Shown here piece by piece: positions 34,083-46,938 of a DNA stretch of 64,000 bases. The first letter of the stretch is position 1; each line of letters starts with the position of its first letter. The stretch is from Coniferiporia sulphurascens (lineage: Eukaryota; Basidiomycota; Agaricomycetes; Hymenochaetales; Hymenochaetaceae), in contig NBBA01000006.1 in assembly GCA_002794785.1 (NCBI GenBank), positions 1,364,001 through 1,428,000 of the forward strand, in the 5' to 3' direction. The position numbers and the translations under genes were made by a program. A model generated the notes under the pieces. It worked only from the letters and a program-made list of their open reading frames with translations, ran no database searches and was not told where the DNA came from.

Positions 34083-35818
34083 CTACCCAATAATCCCTGG
34101 CCCGTTGCACCACACGTTCCCCCACCGGTCCTGCGCCCTCCCCGTCACACCCCCACGTCTCTCCCAGTCCCCACCGCGCGCATCCCCATCTACATAGCCT
34201 ACCCCGTAACTCGCCTGCGCGTTGAACCGCGGCAGCGGACACGCGAACCCAACGAAGAACGGACACGCGCGCTCCGCCGCATTGCACACTTCCAGACACG
34301 GCAGCAACTCCGTCCAGTTCCCGCCGGGAAACGCCGGCAGGTTCGCGTTTCGCGTCGCGGACGCGTCCTGCGATAGCAACGCGGGAGCGATGAAGGGCGT
34401 CTGCGCACTTGAGTCGCTGCGCTTTAATTTTACTTTCGCAGGGGGAGATGGTGTGGAAGTGGAGGTGGCCGTAGAAGCGATAGTAACGGACGCGGTGGCC
34501 GAGTCACCACATCGCGGGAGCTGAACGGCGCATAGCCACGTGCGGTACGCCGATTGACAGTCCGCGCAGCTCACAAGCGGCGAGTAGAGGTCTCTCCCAC
34601 AAGCGAACGAGAGAAGTGATGTCGTAAAGTTAGTCATATACGAGACAAGCGGGCCCGAAACGCTTTCCGGGAGCGATGACGCGTCGTACGCTTGTGTGCC
34701 CGGGGGGCCGGACGGTGGGGGCAATGGTACTGCATAGGACACCAGCGGGCAGTACGGCAGAGAATGCACAAGCGGACAGGCGAACAGCGCTGATAACGCA
34801 CATCTTTAATAAATGTGTAAAGATGTAATAACAGCGTTCGACGCACCTGATTTAGTGACGAAGTTCACCGGGCCTGCGACCTTCACACCGTCCTGCAGCA
34901 CAAACATCGTGTAATTCGTCAGCGGCTGCAGACCGTCCACGAGCCACTGGAAGCGCCAGCCGTCCGCATCCCTCAATACCAGGCTCTCTTGCACGCTCCC
35001 GAAGCTGCCGCTCATCACGGTTAGATTCGACAAGCTTCCGAGTGCGCACGCGGTCACCGGTGTGCCGTCCACAAACGTGTTTGTGGAGAAGTTGAATTCC
35101 GGAAACACATTAATGGGGCCGACAATAAGAGTAAAATTGGGGTGCTGCGTGGGAGGGGTAGGGAAAGAGAGGTTTGCAAGCGGAAGGGTATAGTTGGGAT
35201 ATGTCGGCTCGGTGGCTGCAGAGGGTGCGAGAAACGGCGGGGAGAAAAGCAGCGCCTGGTTCGCCGTCGTGTCCCCCAAAAGTGGTAGTGACGTGAGCAC
35301 GTTGTACAATGGTTCTACGCTCTAGATCAGCAACTATCATTCCTAGACAATTTGCTACACGCTTGAAACGCACCGTTGGTGTCCGACACACCAACTTCAA
35401 AGCTCTGCGCCGCGCCACCAGCATCAACCGCAAAAACACCTGCGCCGCCCGTCATGTCCAGCACGACGCTCCCGACGCCCGCGCCGTCGACAGTGATCTC
35501 ATACACGTCGTCTTGCGTCGAGTCCGGCCCGGGGTTGCTGACGGCAGTGTTGTTCGTGACGAAGAAGCGCGCAGCGTTGCCACTGGCCGGTGCCGCGCCG
35601 CAGAGTGCCACGGAGACGGTAAGAAGCGCGGTAGGGGGCTCCGGTAGCGCGAATGTTGACGCAGAGAGGTTAGCCGTGGTGAGGGCGAGCGAGCCGTTGA
35701 TCGTTAGGGTGTCTGCCTGTGCGAAAGCAACCGCGACAGACGTAGATAGAACCTGCAGCAGAAGCAGCAGAGATTTGGAGGCATGACGAAGTCTTGAGGG
35801 TCGTAGCATCGCGTTCAT
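34083..35818 (-). CDS. MID1: Mid1-type stretch-activated calcium channel subunit
   Basis: Predicted 539-residue secreted or membrane-associated subunit that works with the Cch1 calcium channel in high-affinity Ca2+ uptake. Three exons join exactly in phase: 35374-35818, 34847-35314 and 34083-34789. Residues 10-35 form a signal peptide (LLLLLQVLSTSVAVAFAQA). Many N-glycosylation sites (NGS, NLS, NYT, NFT) follow. The C-terminal part is Cys-rich and diagnostic: ALFACPLVHSLPYCP, VSYMTNFTTSLLSFACGRDLYSPLVSCADCQSAYRTWLCAVQLPRCG, PCLEVCNAAERACPFFVGF, and the end GNVWCNGPGIIG. This arrangement is specific to the Mid1 family. Length is in the usual range of fungal Mid1 proteins. Confidence 0.93.
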
Positions 35819-38800
35819 CAGGTCATACTCGGCGACGAGTCTGTGTCAAACGAGGCCGAGAAAGGATTGAGAAAAGCCTGGCCGTTGCGTACGCCGTACA
35901 CACAGTTCTGCAACAACGGTGCAACGATAAGTTTTTGTGATGGAGACTTGAAGATTTCGAGACGTAGTATCGACGGGTAGGAACTCACGAAAATACGAGT
36001 GAAAAAAACAAAACTCACGATAAGGACACGTACGCAGAGACGATTGCGAAAGCAACGAATTTCAAACAGACTTTCAGGTGTTCGTAGATTCGGCCTCGGC
36101 AACGAGCTCGACGCGACCACGTAGCATGTCACGCCCCCGTCACGCTGCATTCAGCCCGAGCCACAAAAGAAAAGTCATCACTTGAAGTTCGACTCGGAGG
36201 ACTACCATATGGCAGGGCTCCTGGTCGTAATAGCTTAAAAATGCAGGACTCGTTCGGTGAAAAGAGAGGTACGCATTGCTGAAAATCGTGTCTCTCTTAA
36301 GAACTCCCGCCGAAGTTGCGAAAGGGGAGTTAGAGGGGAGTTGAAGATTCAGAAGACTCGGAAGGTAGCATTTCGTCAGTAGCAAGAAGCCAGCGCACAA
36401 ACCCTAAGGTACATTAAGGAAAAACGTAACAAAAAAGAGAGCGCGGAGTAAGCGCACAAACAAGACCCGAGCGGCGAAGACTCGGAAGCTACTACGAAAT
36501 GCCAAATCCGCGACTCGGAGGAAGTGAGCCGTCTGTCGGACGGCGCCATTCATTCGCAAACGCCGATCCGGCATGTTATGTTGGGCTTAGCGATAGTCGA
36601 CGAGCCCGACATACATGGATACGTCAGCGTACCCTTTTACATACATTAATTACGATGCTGTCAATCATGGTGCGGCGTACCTGAGCGTAGCTTACCGATG
36701 CGGCGTCGGGTGTAAGGTTATGCATGCATGTGAAATGACTGAAAATCATATGTGTCTCGAAGGCAGGGAGAATGAAGTAACGGCCGTGGGGAGCCATGCT
36801 GTTCAGAGTTACGGGACACGCCTTGGTGGCTGATGTCGGCACATGGGCTTGGCGAGTACTAATAGTAATAATACCAATTTTTTGGCGTTTTGGGGGATAA
36901 AGTACTGCATTTCAACAAACGTGTTTATTTACCAAGAAAAAAACTCCCAAGTCCGAGGGGCTCTCTCGCTCTCCCTAGCATGTGGTGATTGTCGATTACG
37001 AGACCCGACATGTCTCCATGAAACATCTGCGTTATCCCGCATATGACCACACGCACATTGCCGACAAAGAGCGCGCCACAACTACGGCTCCATCCGTTCA
37101 TCCGTCCGTCCGCCCGCTCGCTCGCCCGTGTTTGAACCGGAGGCGGAAAGGCAAGGCCGGGATGACGACAGCCCCAAGTAAGTATATTTCCCACATCAAA
37201 GCAACGGTCGGCTATAGCAAGCTAATTGATGAAGCATGTGTTTTGGGCGGGGATTTGCCTCGCGAAAGAAAAGAGGGACCTGACGACCCAATCTCTCGGG
37301 AGCAAACACCACAGATTTCCGTGAAGGAGATCGCGAAGGAACCCTCGCATTTGAATTATCAAACTTGCCGGTTGTGGCGCAGCGCTCACTGTCTTCAATC
37401 TCGAAACGCTGAAGACACAGGGAATACGGAATGCAACGGTTGGCGATGTCAGAAACTTGAAGGCCGGGGGCCAGGAACATGCATAAACTCATATGCACAC
37501 ACTTATGAATCAAAACACCATGTCCGTCTTACGAAATAAGGGGGGAACACCGGGAGGGAGAGTAACATCGTGGTGAATGGAAGGGGGGCTCCGCGTGTCC
37601 CGCAGCAGTGGGAAGGGACACATGGATGTATGAGTATCCGCGGCCTATCCGCTCAACTTGAGCAACACAAGACGCCAAGCGAGCCAAGTCGGCGTTCCGC
37701 AGTGCACACTCGTTACGAAAGAAAGTGCATGCTAGGACTGGTATGGCCACTCGGCGTCCATGCACCTGTGTATGCTGGATAATAATTCATCGCACGGCCG
37801 ACGCCGTCGGGCGCCGCTGACCCACGGCTTGTTTGTGTTTTGCCCTGGCGCGGCGGGGGCTCAATAAAAGGGTAAATGTATTTGTGCCTTAAGATTCTAC
37901 GATGATATGTACAAATTCCATCCCCCGTTTCCTTCCGAATTACCCACTCATGGGTCGATCGTCCGTGCACAGGATGGTGAAACAGGGTGTGATCGGCCGC
38001 CGATCCCAGTTCCAGTTCCAGTCTCATTTCCGATTCCACTCCCCTCGAGAGATCAACTTCCGGTAAGCGTCTGGGCGGAGCCGGGCAGTCGGATGAATAC
38101 ACTCACGCAGGGCGTCGGCGAGCCGTCCAAGTCAATCCTCCCGATTTCCGAAGGACTCCCGAAGGCATAGCGTGTTCCCCGCATACCATCAGCACCTTAG
38201 TATTGAAAACGCCGAGGTACATAGATCGTGTTGCACGGACCCCATCGGGCAGCGTTCCAAGCATCCACAATAGATACCGAATGTGAGTGCATACAGTACA
38301 TCAATCATGCTATTTAACCAATCGTAAGTTATCGTCCTTCCCCGTACGAGAAATCGGGCCGTGTCCAATACACCAATCTAAGTGACTACAAATAGACATA
38401 CAGAGCCACAGGGAGCAACCTCGTGCGCAGGCGAGCGTTACTAGAAGGGGAGAGCGCGGGTCCGACGTTCGCCGAACGATCGGTAGAACTGCGTACGATT
38501 ATCCCTCCGAAAGGCGGGCCGGGGCGGGCTGGCCAGTACACGTACAAGTGGAACACATGCCCACGAGAAATATAGCTCGAAACTTACATCCATGGACGCA
38601 ATACAATACTATCTGATCGCCGTGATGCCTGTACGAACCTGCTTTCTCCCAGCAGATTTCACCCAAGACGAGTCTAACGGAGAACTAAAGCGGTGAACCC
38701 GCGGGCTACCGTCCCAACTACGGCCTGAATCCCCGACGAACGATATTAATGTAGCAATCGTCGAGTCCAACGAGCAAAAGCCCCCGAGCCCTTCATCCCC

Positions 38801-41800
38801 GCCGTTTCAGCCCTCGATTAAATCGCAGTCCCAAAACAGGGTTTGAAGATAGTCTATTCCATATTGAGACCCACGACCCAGTTTCCCTCAGTCTACATCG
38901 TCACCAACATCATTCAAGTCTGTCTATGTCCACTTCCCAACCCAGGGCTATGGACATCGTAGAGGTAAATACCGCAAGTACGTAATGCGCGAAATGACGC
39001 GATTGCTCTCAATCGGACCAGAGGCACAAGACCTAAACACCCGAAAGCCAGGGGCCACAATAGCGGGGCATAGACAGATGAGCACGGAGCATGGAAGACG
39101 CACCTTCTACTCTTCCCGGGATTGATTCGGCTCAAATGGAAGTATAATAAAATCAAAGTGAATAAGGTCAAGTACCTAATTACGCGTGAGCGGAAGGGAT
39201 TCCCGATTCCCGATTGCACGCGACCCCCCGTCCGTCTTCTGTACACGTACTTGCCCACGCAAGCGGTCCATCACAAAATACAAAATGGACATCGAGCGGT
39301 ACGCACTATCACACGGCTGAAGGCGCGCCTACTGTACTCCCCACCGGCGTAAGCAGATTGCAATTTACGCAATGAATGGGCAAGGGTGCCCAATAGCAGC
39401 ACTAGGGTGCATAAGCGCGGAATTTTCAACCGGAGAAGCAAGAGATAGTAAGTAGGTGGCAGCATCAATACAGAGCGTACGGGCACGGCCCGAGCGCCAT
39501 TTAAGATCACCTGGACTAGTCGGGACCGCGTGACGGGTGCTCCGTGAGGCTTCGATAGAGCGGGGGGAAGAAAGGAAGGGCAGTCGTTGTGTACTCGTAG
39601 CCCGTCGGTTTCCGAGCCAATGCAAGATGGAGTTAGAAGCCACGAGCCTCCGACCTATGTGTGCTCTGGAGTAGTCGGATTCGGAAACCCCGCACATTAG
39701 CCGCAGCTGGGCTGACGAGCAGGCCCTCACGGCCGTAAGCGTATCCCTGTGACGACCAGATCCCCCGTGCTATCAGCTATCAGCCCTAAGACGCGATTCG
39801 AACTTGCGGGGCTTATCCGGGGGAGCGAAGCTGCATCGATAGTTCCGCTACACTCTCCGCGGGGGACCGCCTATACAGAGCACGACGGAACTCGAAAGAA
39901 AGTTTGAAGGAGGCGCGGGTGCGGAGGGAAACGATTGATTGATAACTAAGTACGATAGGCTCATGCGCATCGAGCTAGTTTCGTCTGTAGAGAAGAACGA
40001 GAGCAGATCTCTTCCATTTCAAGCGGAGTGTGAATAGACACGCGTACGCCGAAAGCCCGAAAAGTTCGGGTAAACTCGGGTAGATTACCTTGCCGTGGGA
40101 AAGGAAGCACTGCACCGCCTCGCCGGCGCACAGAAGAGGGCGCGGAAGGGGCGGGGAGTCGGGCGGTCGGGAAACGCGGGCGCGCAAACAGCCTCTGCCT
40201 AAAGCGGTCAACATCGTCCTGCTCTTGTATTAGCTCCCGCCAAGGAGTCCCGACGCACCATGGATACAAAGGCAGTGAGTCTTCCGGAGGGGCCCTGCTC
40301 CAAATACCAATTCCATTCGTAATCGCTGCGCGCAGGTCCCCGACCTCCGCATCGCAATTTGGAGCTTCTTTCTCGGAATATTGCTGAGGAGGAATCCGGT
40401 AGTAATTTCGGAGGCTGAGCTTGTCCTGAGACCATGAAGACGTTCGGGCTTAGATTTGAAATGGACGATGCTGGTTTCCGACATTTGCAAATATTGCGAA
40501 GACGCCATGAGGTCCTTACGGGCAAAAATAATCCCATGCTGTCGCCATTCGGATATGAACACGCCGAGGGGCGGAGGACGACTTCCGACGACCGACGAAA
40601 ACCCTGTCGCGATGCATACCGTTAGTAATCGTCCACGTTCTCAAGGGGGAAAGCTTTAGACTTCAATTAATCTTTTGACCGCGAGAAAGCGAGGAAGACC
40701 GGAGCGGTACTCGGCACTATTCCTTCATAGAGGAGCTACGATGCCCGGGCAGGAACCACAGGTCCGCAGCTCGGAAGCTAAAAAGAATACACATACATGT
40801 GTGTTTGTACGTTTCACCTATGTGTACGACCTAAAATAAAGAGCAAGTGCACGAGGAGACGAGGTGAGAGAAATAAGTAGGCCGGAGACTCGGGTACGCG
40901 ATGGAAGCCATCCACGAGCTCCACGAAGGGGGAAGGAAGAAAAAACAACACAAACACTGGTTCCCGGAACACGCCGAGCTCGGTGGCTCTCTAGCGCTCC
41001 CCCGGCATGGGCTGTCCTTCAAATTCACAGGGGGGGGTCCCGAATACCGGGTGTAAAGTCGACCCAACCGCGGCCGGAGGGTTCTCAAGCGGGGGCGAAC
41101 AGAATGGACAACATGTTTGCTGTAGCTTTAGCTTCAATTCCCCGAATCCAAGCGAACGGTACCACAGTCGAGAGGATTAAAAAAAACGTCAGTAGTATAT
41201 AAGTTTCCCGAACCGCGAGAACAAGGATGAAACGCCCGAGCTAGGTCTTGAGGTGCCCTGTATCACTGTATATTTGCGCTAATGAGAGGTGAGGTAAGAC
41301 ATGTTGCTAGAAAGAAGAGCGGAGCACTGCGGGGGACCCTGGTAATTGATTGGAATACTTCTTCTCATTCATTGAAGGAATCAAAGGTTAGATCAGATTT
41401 GACGGCGAGCGGCGAAGTAGAAGGTGAGACGGAGATGGAGGCGAAGCAGTCGCGGGAGACGCAACTTTGATTCTTGCGAGCTGCTAAATTTTTGCTTTGA
41501 GACTACTTGACTGGCAACAGGAGCAGGTGTGTTGTATATTGGTGCAAATGGGGTTCGTATTCCTCCCCGGACTCGGAGCGGCGAGTACATTTCGCATTCC
41601 GCATTCCACGCGCAACAGTGGGTCGGGGTCCGGGAGGAAAGATGGACGGAAGTATGAGCAGGTGGACATGCGGACGATATGATTTGTGGTTCTCGCATCG
41701 CGTGGTCAAGGGTCTGCCTTCGTAACGAAGCGTGTATGTTGGAAAGGGGGGCCGAAGCACACAATAGGGCTTCCCCCTTCCCACATCGGCTGTAAAGCAA

Positions 41801-42791
41801 ATTACATCGGAGTGTGTAGCCCGCTGGCCGGACGCGGGTGGGTATAGGACCTTTTTCGATGTTCCATTTCACTCAAGCGCCGTAGCACAACGTCGTTTCC
41901 GCGGTCCGTTTCAGGTATTTAATTTTATATCTATTCCGCATCCATAGCTTGCTTCTTGTTCTTGGTGCACGACGAGAGTTGAACCGTGCTAGTAAAATAT
42001 GCGAGTACGTCCAGTATGCTATTTGCGTTTTGCGTAGAGTCGCGTGTTATCGTTGCGTATTGACGGGGATTACGACCAAGTCGATCTCGTACCGCGGCGA
42101 TCCGTGCGGATAGGTCGGTACAGAACACACATGCTTTCGGCGGCGCCACTTCTTAGCCCTGTCCCGCAGCGGGGTTGAGTAAGCAAAGCTCGGATCAGAC
42201 TAGTGATAGATCCTTCCCTTGTGTGCAGCTGTTAGAGTGCAGACAGAGCTGGGGTACCGCCTAAAATGTTGCACAGACAGCTGCAGAATGTAGCATCGGA
42301 TAGCAATAGGTCGGAGTCCTATCCTTGGTTTTGGAGTGCTTGATCGTATTCCACTTCCGGAGTCACTACTAATTTTGAAAAATTGCGAGATGAATCTGGA
42401 GATGAGTGCAAGACGGAAAGGCCGAGAAAATCCAAAGCCGTACGTTTGAAGAAATGGGACCTAACGGACGAAAATGCAAAGATAAAGAGGAAGCCGTGGT
42501 ATATGCCAGGTCAGGCTGCTCAAACGGGAAGAAAAAAACAAAACAAACAATGCATCGGGACTCACGTGATCTTCGGAGTACAACCTTGACTCATCGGATA
42601 CTAACCCACAAATTATTTACGATCTGTGTCTCGACGCCTGCTCTGTACTTCTAGACGCAAAGACTCTGTTTCTACTCTCGCCTTGCGAGCGAATCCAGCA
42701 GAAGCTCATCAAATAGAGGGACGGAACACAAGAAAAGGAGGAAGGAGGATAGACTGACACCAAAAACTGAAACTCAAATCGAAAGCAAGAA
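35819..42791. other. 7-kb stretch without recognisable genes
   Basis: No open frame here has family features. The longest, 36982-37539 on the plus strand (185 codons), contains low-complexity stretches and no known domain. The word ACTCGGA occurs at 36192, 36356, 36480, 36513 and 41571. A short degenerate repeat of the CCAGTT/TTCCGA type is seen at 38008-38040. No LTRs or TIRs were found by eye. It separates MID1 from DPH3. Confidence 0.5.
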
Positions 42792-43319
42792 ATGGGCGCA
42801 TACTACGACGAAGTGGAAATCGAGGATATGGTATGGGACGAGGCGCGAGGCGTGTTCCATTACCCGTGCCCGTGTGGAGACCGCTTCGAGATCTCACGAG
42901 CGCAGCTCGCGCGCTACGAGGACATCGCGACGTGCCCGAGCTGCAGCCTCGTCATACGCGTCGTGTACGATCCGGTGAGTTTGTCCCGTCCGTTCTCTTA
43001 CTCGCAAATGTCGCTCGCCGTTGGCGTCGTTTTTTGCCAGAGATGAAAATGGATACTGATATGGATGCTCGTTCTTCCATTTGCTGTGGCGTAGCTCGAC
43101 TTCGAGGATGATGCAGAGGAGGATGACGCCGAGTCCGAGCCTGAATCCGAGTCTGAGCCCGAGGACGCCTCCGAGTCAAATCCTGCGACGCAGGCAGAGC
43201 CAGCGCAAAAGAAGGACGCAGACGATTCGGACGAGGACGCACATTTCGAGGATGCGCTCGAGCGGCTGCACATTTCCGATGCTGGTGCCGACGCCGGAGC
43301 TGCCATTGGGAAGGAGTAG
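42792..43319 (+). CDS. DPH3: diphthamide biosynthesis protein 3 (CSL zinc-finger)
   Basis: Small electron-carrier protein of the first diphthamide-synthesis step on elongation factor 2; it is also linked to Elongator function. Two exons, 42792-42974 and 43095-43319, give 135 residues. The DPH-type metal-binding domain is complete: [27 protein letters not shown] has Cys26 and Cys28, and [13 protein letters not shown] has Cys48 and Cys51, the four ligands of the zinc or iron site. The second exon is an acidic tail ([12 protein letters not shown], then [14 protein letters not shown]). The tail is longer than in yeast Dph3 but is common in basidiomycetes. Confidence 0.95.
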
Positions 43320-44529
43320 CGATAGCGAGCTCACGATACGACGATTTCCTGTCTCATTTCAGATGCTGGGTCCTGCACTCCGATCTGACTTCTGGTGGGG
43401 TCTTGCGGACGATCTTTTTCATTTCCTTGTTTTTGCTCCTTTTTGGGTGGTCTGGATGGACGGGATAGTGTGTTTGGGTGTGCTGCAGCTGCTGTGTACG
43501 TTGTACGAATGATCAAAGTGTATACCTGTACGTCCATATTCTCCCATTCTCCCATTCCATTCCATTCCCACAACCTAAACCAATACCATCACACCCCGCC
43601 CAAGTCATTCCGCTTAACCTGTATCCGTAGCGCAGCGAAATGGGAAATACAGTCCAACCACTACCCAGAGGCTTTTCACCCCTCCCCCACGGCGACCGAA
43701 CAGTCCGTCCTCCGCCGACCTTCGGACGCTGAGGGAACACGTCATCCTGATTCCTGCGCTACGAGTGAGCATCGGGACATCCAGCCTAGCAAAAATAACA
43801 CCTGCCTCTAGCCGCTTCTACTCCATTCCAATATCACGGCCCGGCGGATCGTACTTCAGGCGACTCGGCGCTCTGCGCCGCACGTCGATCCCCACTTACG
43901 CTTAGGGGGCTCAAGACTTGAGACCAGGACTAGCCTCGGTACCTCGATTCTTCCGCCGAGGGAAACCAAATACTGCGCTCAGGGGGGGGTCCAGGTCCGG
44001 GCCCGTCCCGGTTCAGCAGAGGGGCTGGAGGAGCTGCGGGCTGTGTGGGTAGGTCAGTGGAACTGGTCGCGGCGCAGCTTGGTCGCGGAATACCAAATAC
44101 TGAATACGGAAATGTGGAAAAGCGGATCAACTTTAGCGCACGCGAGTGGGCGGCCCGGCCCCGATTCCGGTTCCGGCTCCGGCTCTGGTCTTGGTCCTTA
44201 GTCCCTTAGCCTCGGCTTCGAATTGTGATGTGGCTGATGGCGATCATGATCTGTAATCTCGGCTGTCCGTTCGGCTGCAGCTGCGGCTGGCGCTTCGCCG
44301 CCGCGAAGGGATCGGCTCACTCGCCTGTCCGGCTGCTGGCCTGAGGCTTCGGAGAGTCGGGTGGAGGGGGGAGGGGAGTCGGAGTCGCAAAAAACATTAC
44401 TCGTAAATCGGGCTTGCGGAGCGCTGGCGTTTGTGCGGTTGTGCATTGCTGGTGCTTTTGGGAGGATCCTCACTGATACATACTCGGCGCCCCTTTCGGC
44501 TTGGTTAGACTTGGACTTGGATCCCCCGA

Positions 44530-44567
44530 TCCCCCCTCGCCCTCGCCCTCGCCCTCACCCTCACCCT
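44530..44567. repeat. CCCTCG hexamer repeat, C-rich on plus strand
   Basis: About six units of CCCTCG changing to CCCTCA. The minus strand has regularly spaced runs of three or more G and could form a G-quadruplex. Confidence 0.8.
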
Positions 44568-44903
44568 TATCCTGCTCTCGCCTCACCCCTTCGGACTAGG
44601 GATAAGGCTAAGGCTCGCCTAACCACCGTCGCCAGCAACGCCCCTACCCCCCTTTCTCCCGCTTCCCCGACCTCGTCCCCCTCGTGATATCGCGCTCTGC
44701 TCCAAGTTCCAAGTTTCAGGTTTCAGGTTTCGACAGCCCGCACGTGCTCCCGACGCTAGTGATAGCGCACCGCCAGGCGATACCTCGGCCCATCTCGGAT
44801 TCTCGGATTCTCGGTGCTCAAGTTCTGGTCCCTGCTAGTGGCCTGATCTACTAATCTGGTTCTGGTTCTGGCTCGGAGCCAAGGCCAAAAATAGGGTCAG
44901 ATC

Positions 44904-44929
44904 GGGTCGGGGTCGGGGTCGGGTCGGGG
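44904..44929. repeat. GGGTC/GGGGTC tract, G-quadruplex-capable
   Basis: Five G-runs of three or four on the plus strand, each separated by TC, followed by AGGTC units to about 44960. This fits the simplest G-quadruplex rule (four or more G3 runs with short loops). Confidence 0.85.
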
Positions 44930-44995
44930 TCAGGTCAGGTCAAGTCAGGTCAAGGTCGGGGGGCTAAACACGCTAACGCTTGTTCTCCATACTGT

Positions 44996-45015
44996 AACAT
45001 AACATAACATAACAT
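44996..45015. repeat. AACAT pentanucleotide microsatellite
   Basis: Four tandem copies of AACAT. Confidence 0.9.
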
Positions 45016-45640
45016 ACCTGAGTGCCGAGCGCTGGGTGCTGAGCCTGAGTCTGAGTCTGAATGTCCCCTACGGAGTGCCCGGCACCGGCTGCGTTACTTA
45101 GGAGCGGGAGACAAGATGGTGGAGGGGGACCGAGGGGCAGGGACGATGGTAAGGCAAAGGCGGTGAACTAAAGACAAAGAGGGGTGGAGTTCCAGAAGTC
45201 CGTATACAGTTCGTTCACCAGGAAGCATAAAACAAAACAAATAAGCAAACCCCTAAAGGCTCGCTCGTCTCGATAGCCCCTAAGTATCGAGCGACTAATA
45301 ATTGTAGCAATAATAACGTGCATTCACGTCAGTTACTTCCTATTGCGCATGCGTACATGTACGGGTGTCTTGCGTGTTACGCCCTCGCTTTCGAAGCCTC
45401 CCAGCCACAAATCACCCTAACGAATTCTTGACAAAACACGGAGCGACCGGCTGGTCATACTAAGAAACACTACCACTACAATTTTACACACGACCTAACT
45501 AGCTTAACTAGTGTCCGAGCCTGATCATTCTATATTTCCCGTTATTCTTCCCCCTTACCCTGTCCCCTCCCACTATACATACGTAAGTACGCAGCAACCC
45601 CCTCCCGGATCTCTTTCGTACCATGCGTAAGCTCCCGGAA

Positions 45641-46938
45641 CTACAGTTGCGCGAGGATGACTTCGGCGCGCGTGACGGTGACTTCCGCAGGGTCCTGTTC
45701 GACCGCGACGTGCGTCACTAGTCCGTCCTCCGCGATGATAACGTAGCGCTGTCCGGGAGGGAGGAGAGATGTGCGAGGAAATTATTACAAGCAAAATACG
45801 AGAATTGAGAATAAATTAAATTAAATTCAAAGAAAGCCAGTCCCAAACTACGCACCTTAGAGCGTAGACCCCCCAGCAGCGTGCTCGCATCAAACAGCAT
45901 ACCAAGCGCCGCGGTAAACGCGCCCTGGTCGTCCGCGAGGAACTGCACCGCTATCCATTTTCGCGGACGCGAAGAAGAAAAGCGGCAACGACGGCGTCAG
46001 CTCGGAGTTACTCAAAGCGTGTAATTTACAGCGTTTCCCCACGCGAGAAATATCGACGGTATATGCGTATGGCGAATGTGGGTTAGGTCGTTGATGACGT
46101 GCTGGCGCCAGGGACACGGGCGCCGTGGCCGGGGTGGGGCGTGTGGCGTCGGGTGGCAAAGGGAGGGAAGAAGGGGCGACTCGACGAGAGAACGAGGGAC
46201 GAAGGGGTGTGTGGAGTTGTGCATGTCCGGAATTTTAGACTTGGGACTTACGCGTCGGCTCTCCACCTGTGAGCTTATCCTTCCACGCCCTGTGTATTCG
46301 TATGGTCCGCAGTTAGCATACATCACACGATACGCATGTGCGCGCACAGCGAGGTACGAAATGAGTCGGGGGGAGGGGGAATAAAGATTGAAACGTACTG
46401 CACGACGAACGCGTCGTTCACAGCGACGACGCACACGCGCGAGAGAGGGCCGCCCTTCGCTGCGAACGCGTCCGCATGTTCGAGGTACCCGGGTACCTGG
46501 CTCCCGCACGACGGCGTGAACGCGCCAGGCACGCCCACCTGCATTAGCGCCGTTTCGCGTCGTTTCGCGTCGTCGTAAACGCAATCGTAATCGTAATCGT
46601 CCGTCGCCACCCCACGTCACCACGCCAGCAAACAAATACGAAACGAACACGAGCGAGATCAATTATCAAATGATCGTTTGGAAGGGAGTCAATCACGGGT
46701 AAAACACATAACAATTATGTAAATAAAATGCATAACCCTTGGCTTGACTTACGAGGACGACGCGCCCCTTGCCAAGGCGGGATCCCACCTCGAACACAGC
46801 AGCAGGGTCGGGCTTGCCCGCGTCCTTAAGCGAAGGGTGGACAGGGAGGGCATCGCCCACTGCGACGGGGGAGGCGCTGAAGAGGGAGGACGCAGCGGCG
46901 TGGGCAGCGTGTGCGGTAGATGTGAGGATGGAGGTCAT
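45641..46938 (-). CDS. peroxiredoxin, AHP1/Prx5-type
   Basis: Thioredoxin-dependent thiol peroxidase reducing hydroperoxides. Five exons join in phase: 46753-46938, 46399-46538, 46252-46289, 45856-45950 and 45641-45748, giving 188 residues. The peroxidatic cysteine is Cys73 in VGVPGAFTPSC, the Prx5 active-site motif (PxxxTxxC); GYLEHADAF and VCVVAVNDAFVVQAW follow as in the family. Cys98 in SRVC is another cysteine, a candidate resolving residue. The C-terminal stretch is RYVIIAEDGLVTHVAVE. The N-terminus is Ala/Ser-rich (MTSILTSTAHAAHAAASSLF), unlike short cytosolic members, and might be a mitochondrial targeting peptide (inference). No C-terminal peroxisomal signal (it ends LAQL). Confidence 0.9.

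Larger units (their letters stand above)
43320..45640. other. convergent intergenic region with simple repeats
   Basis: 2.3 kb between the 3' ends of DPH3 and the peroxiredoxin. It holds degenerate hexamers at 44160-44200 (CCGGTT/CCGGCT type), C-rich and G-rich tracts (listed separately) and an AACAT pentamer repeat. No gene recognised. Confidence 0.6.

Noticed and set aside
39785..39870. tRNA-like text on the minus strand (GTTCGAATC-like T-loop).
   Set aside because: Two mismatches in the T stem and no matching acceptor strand at the right distance.
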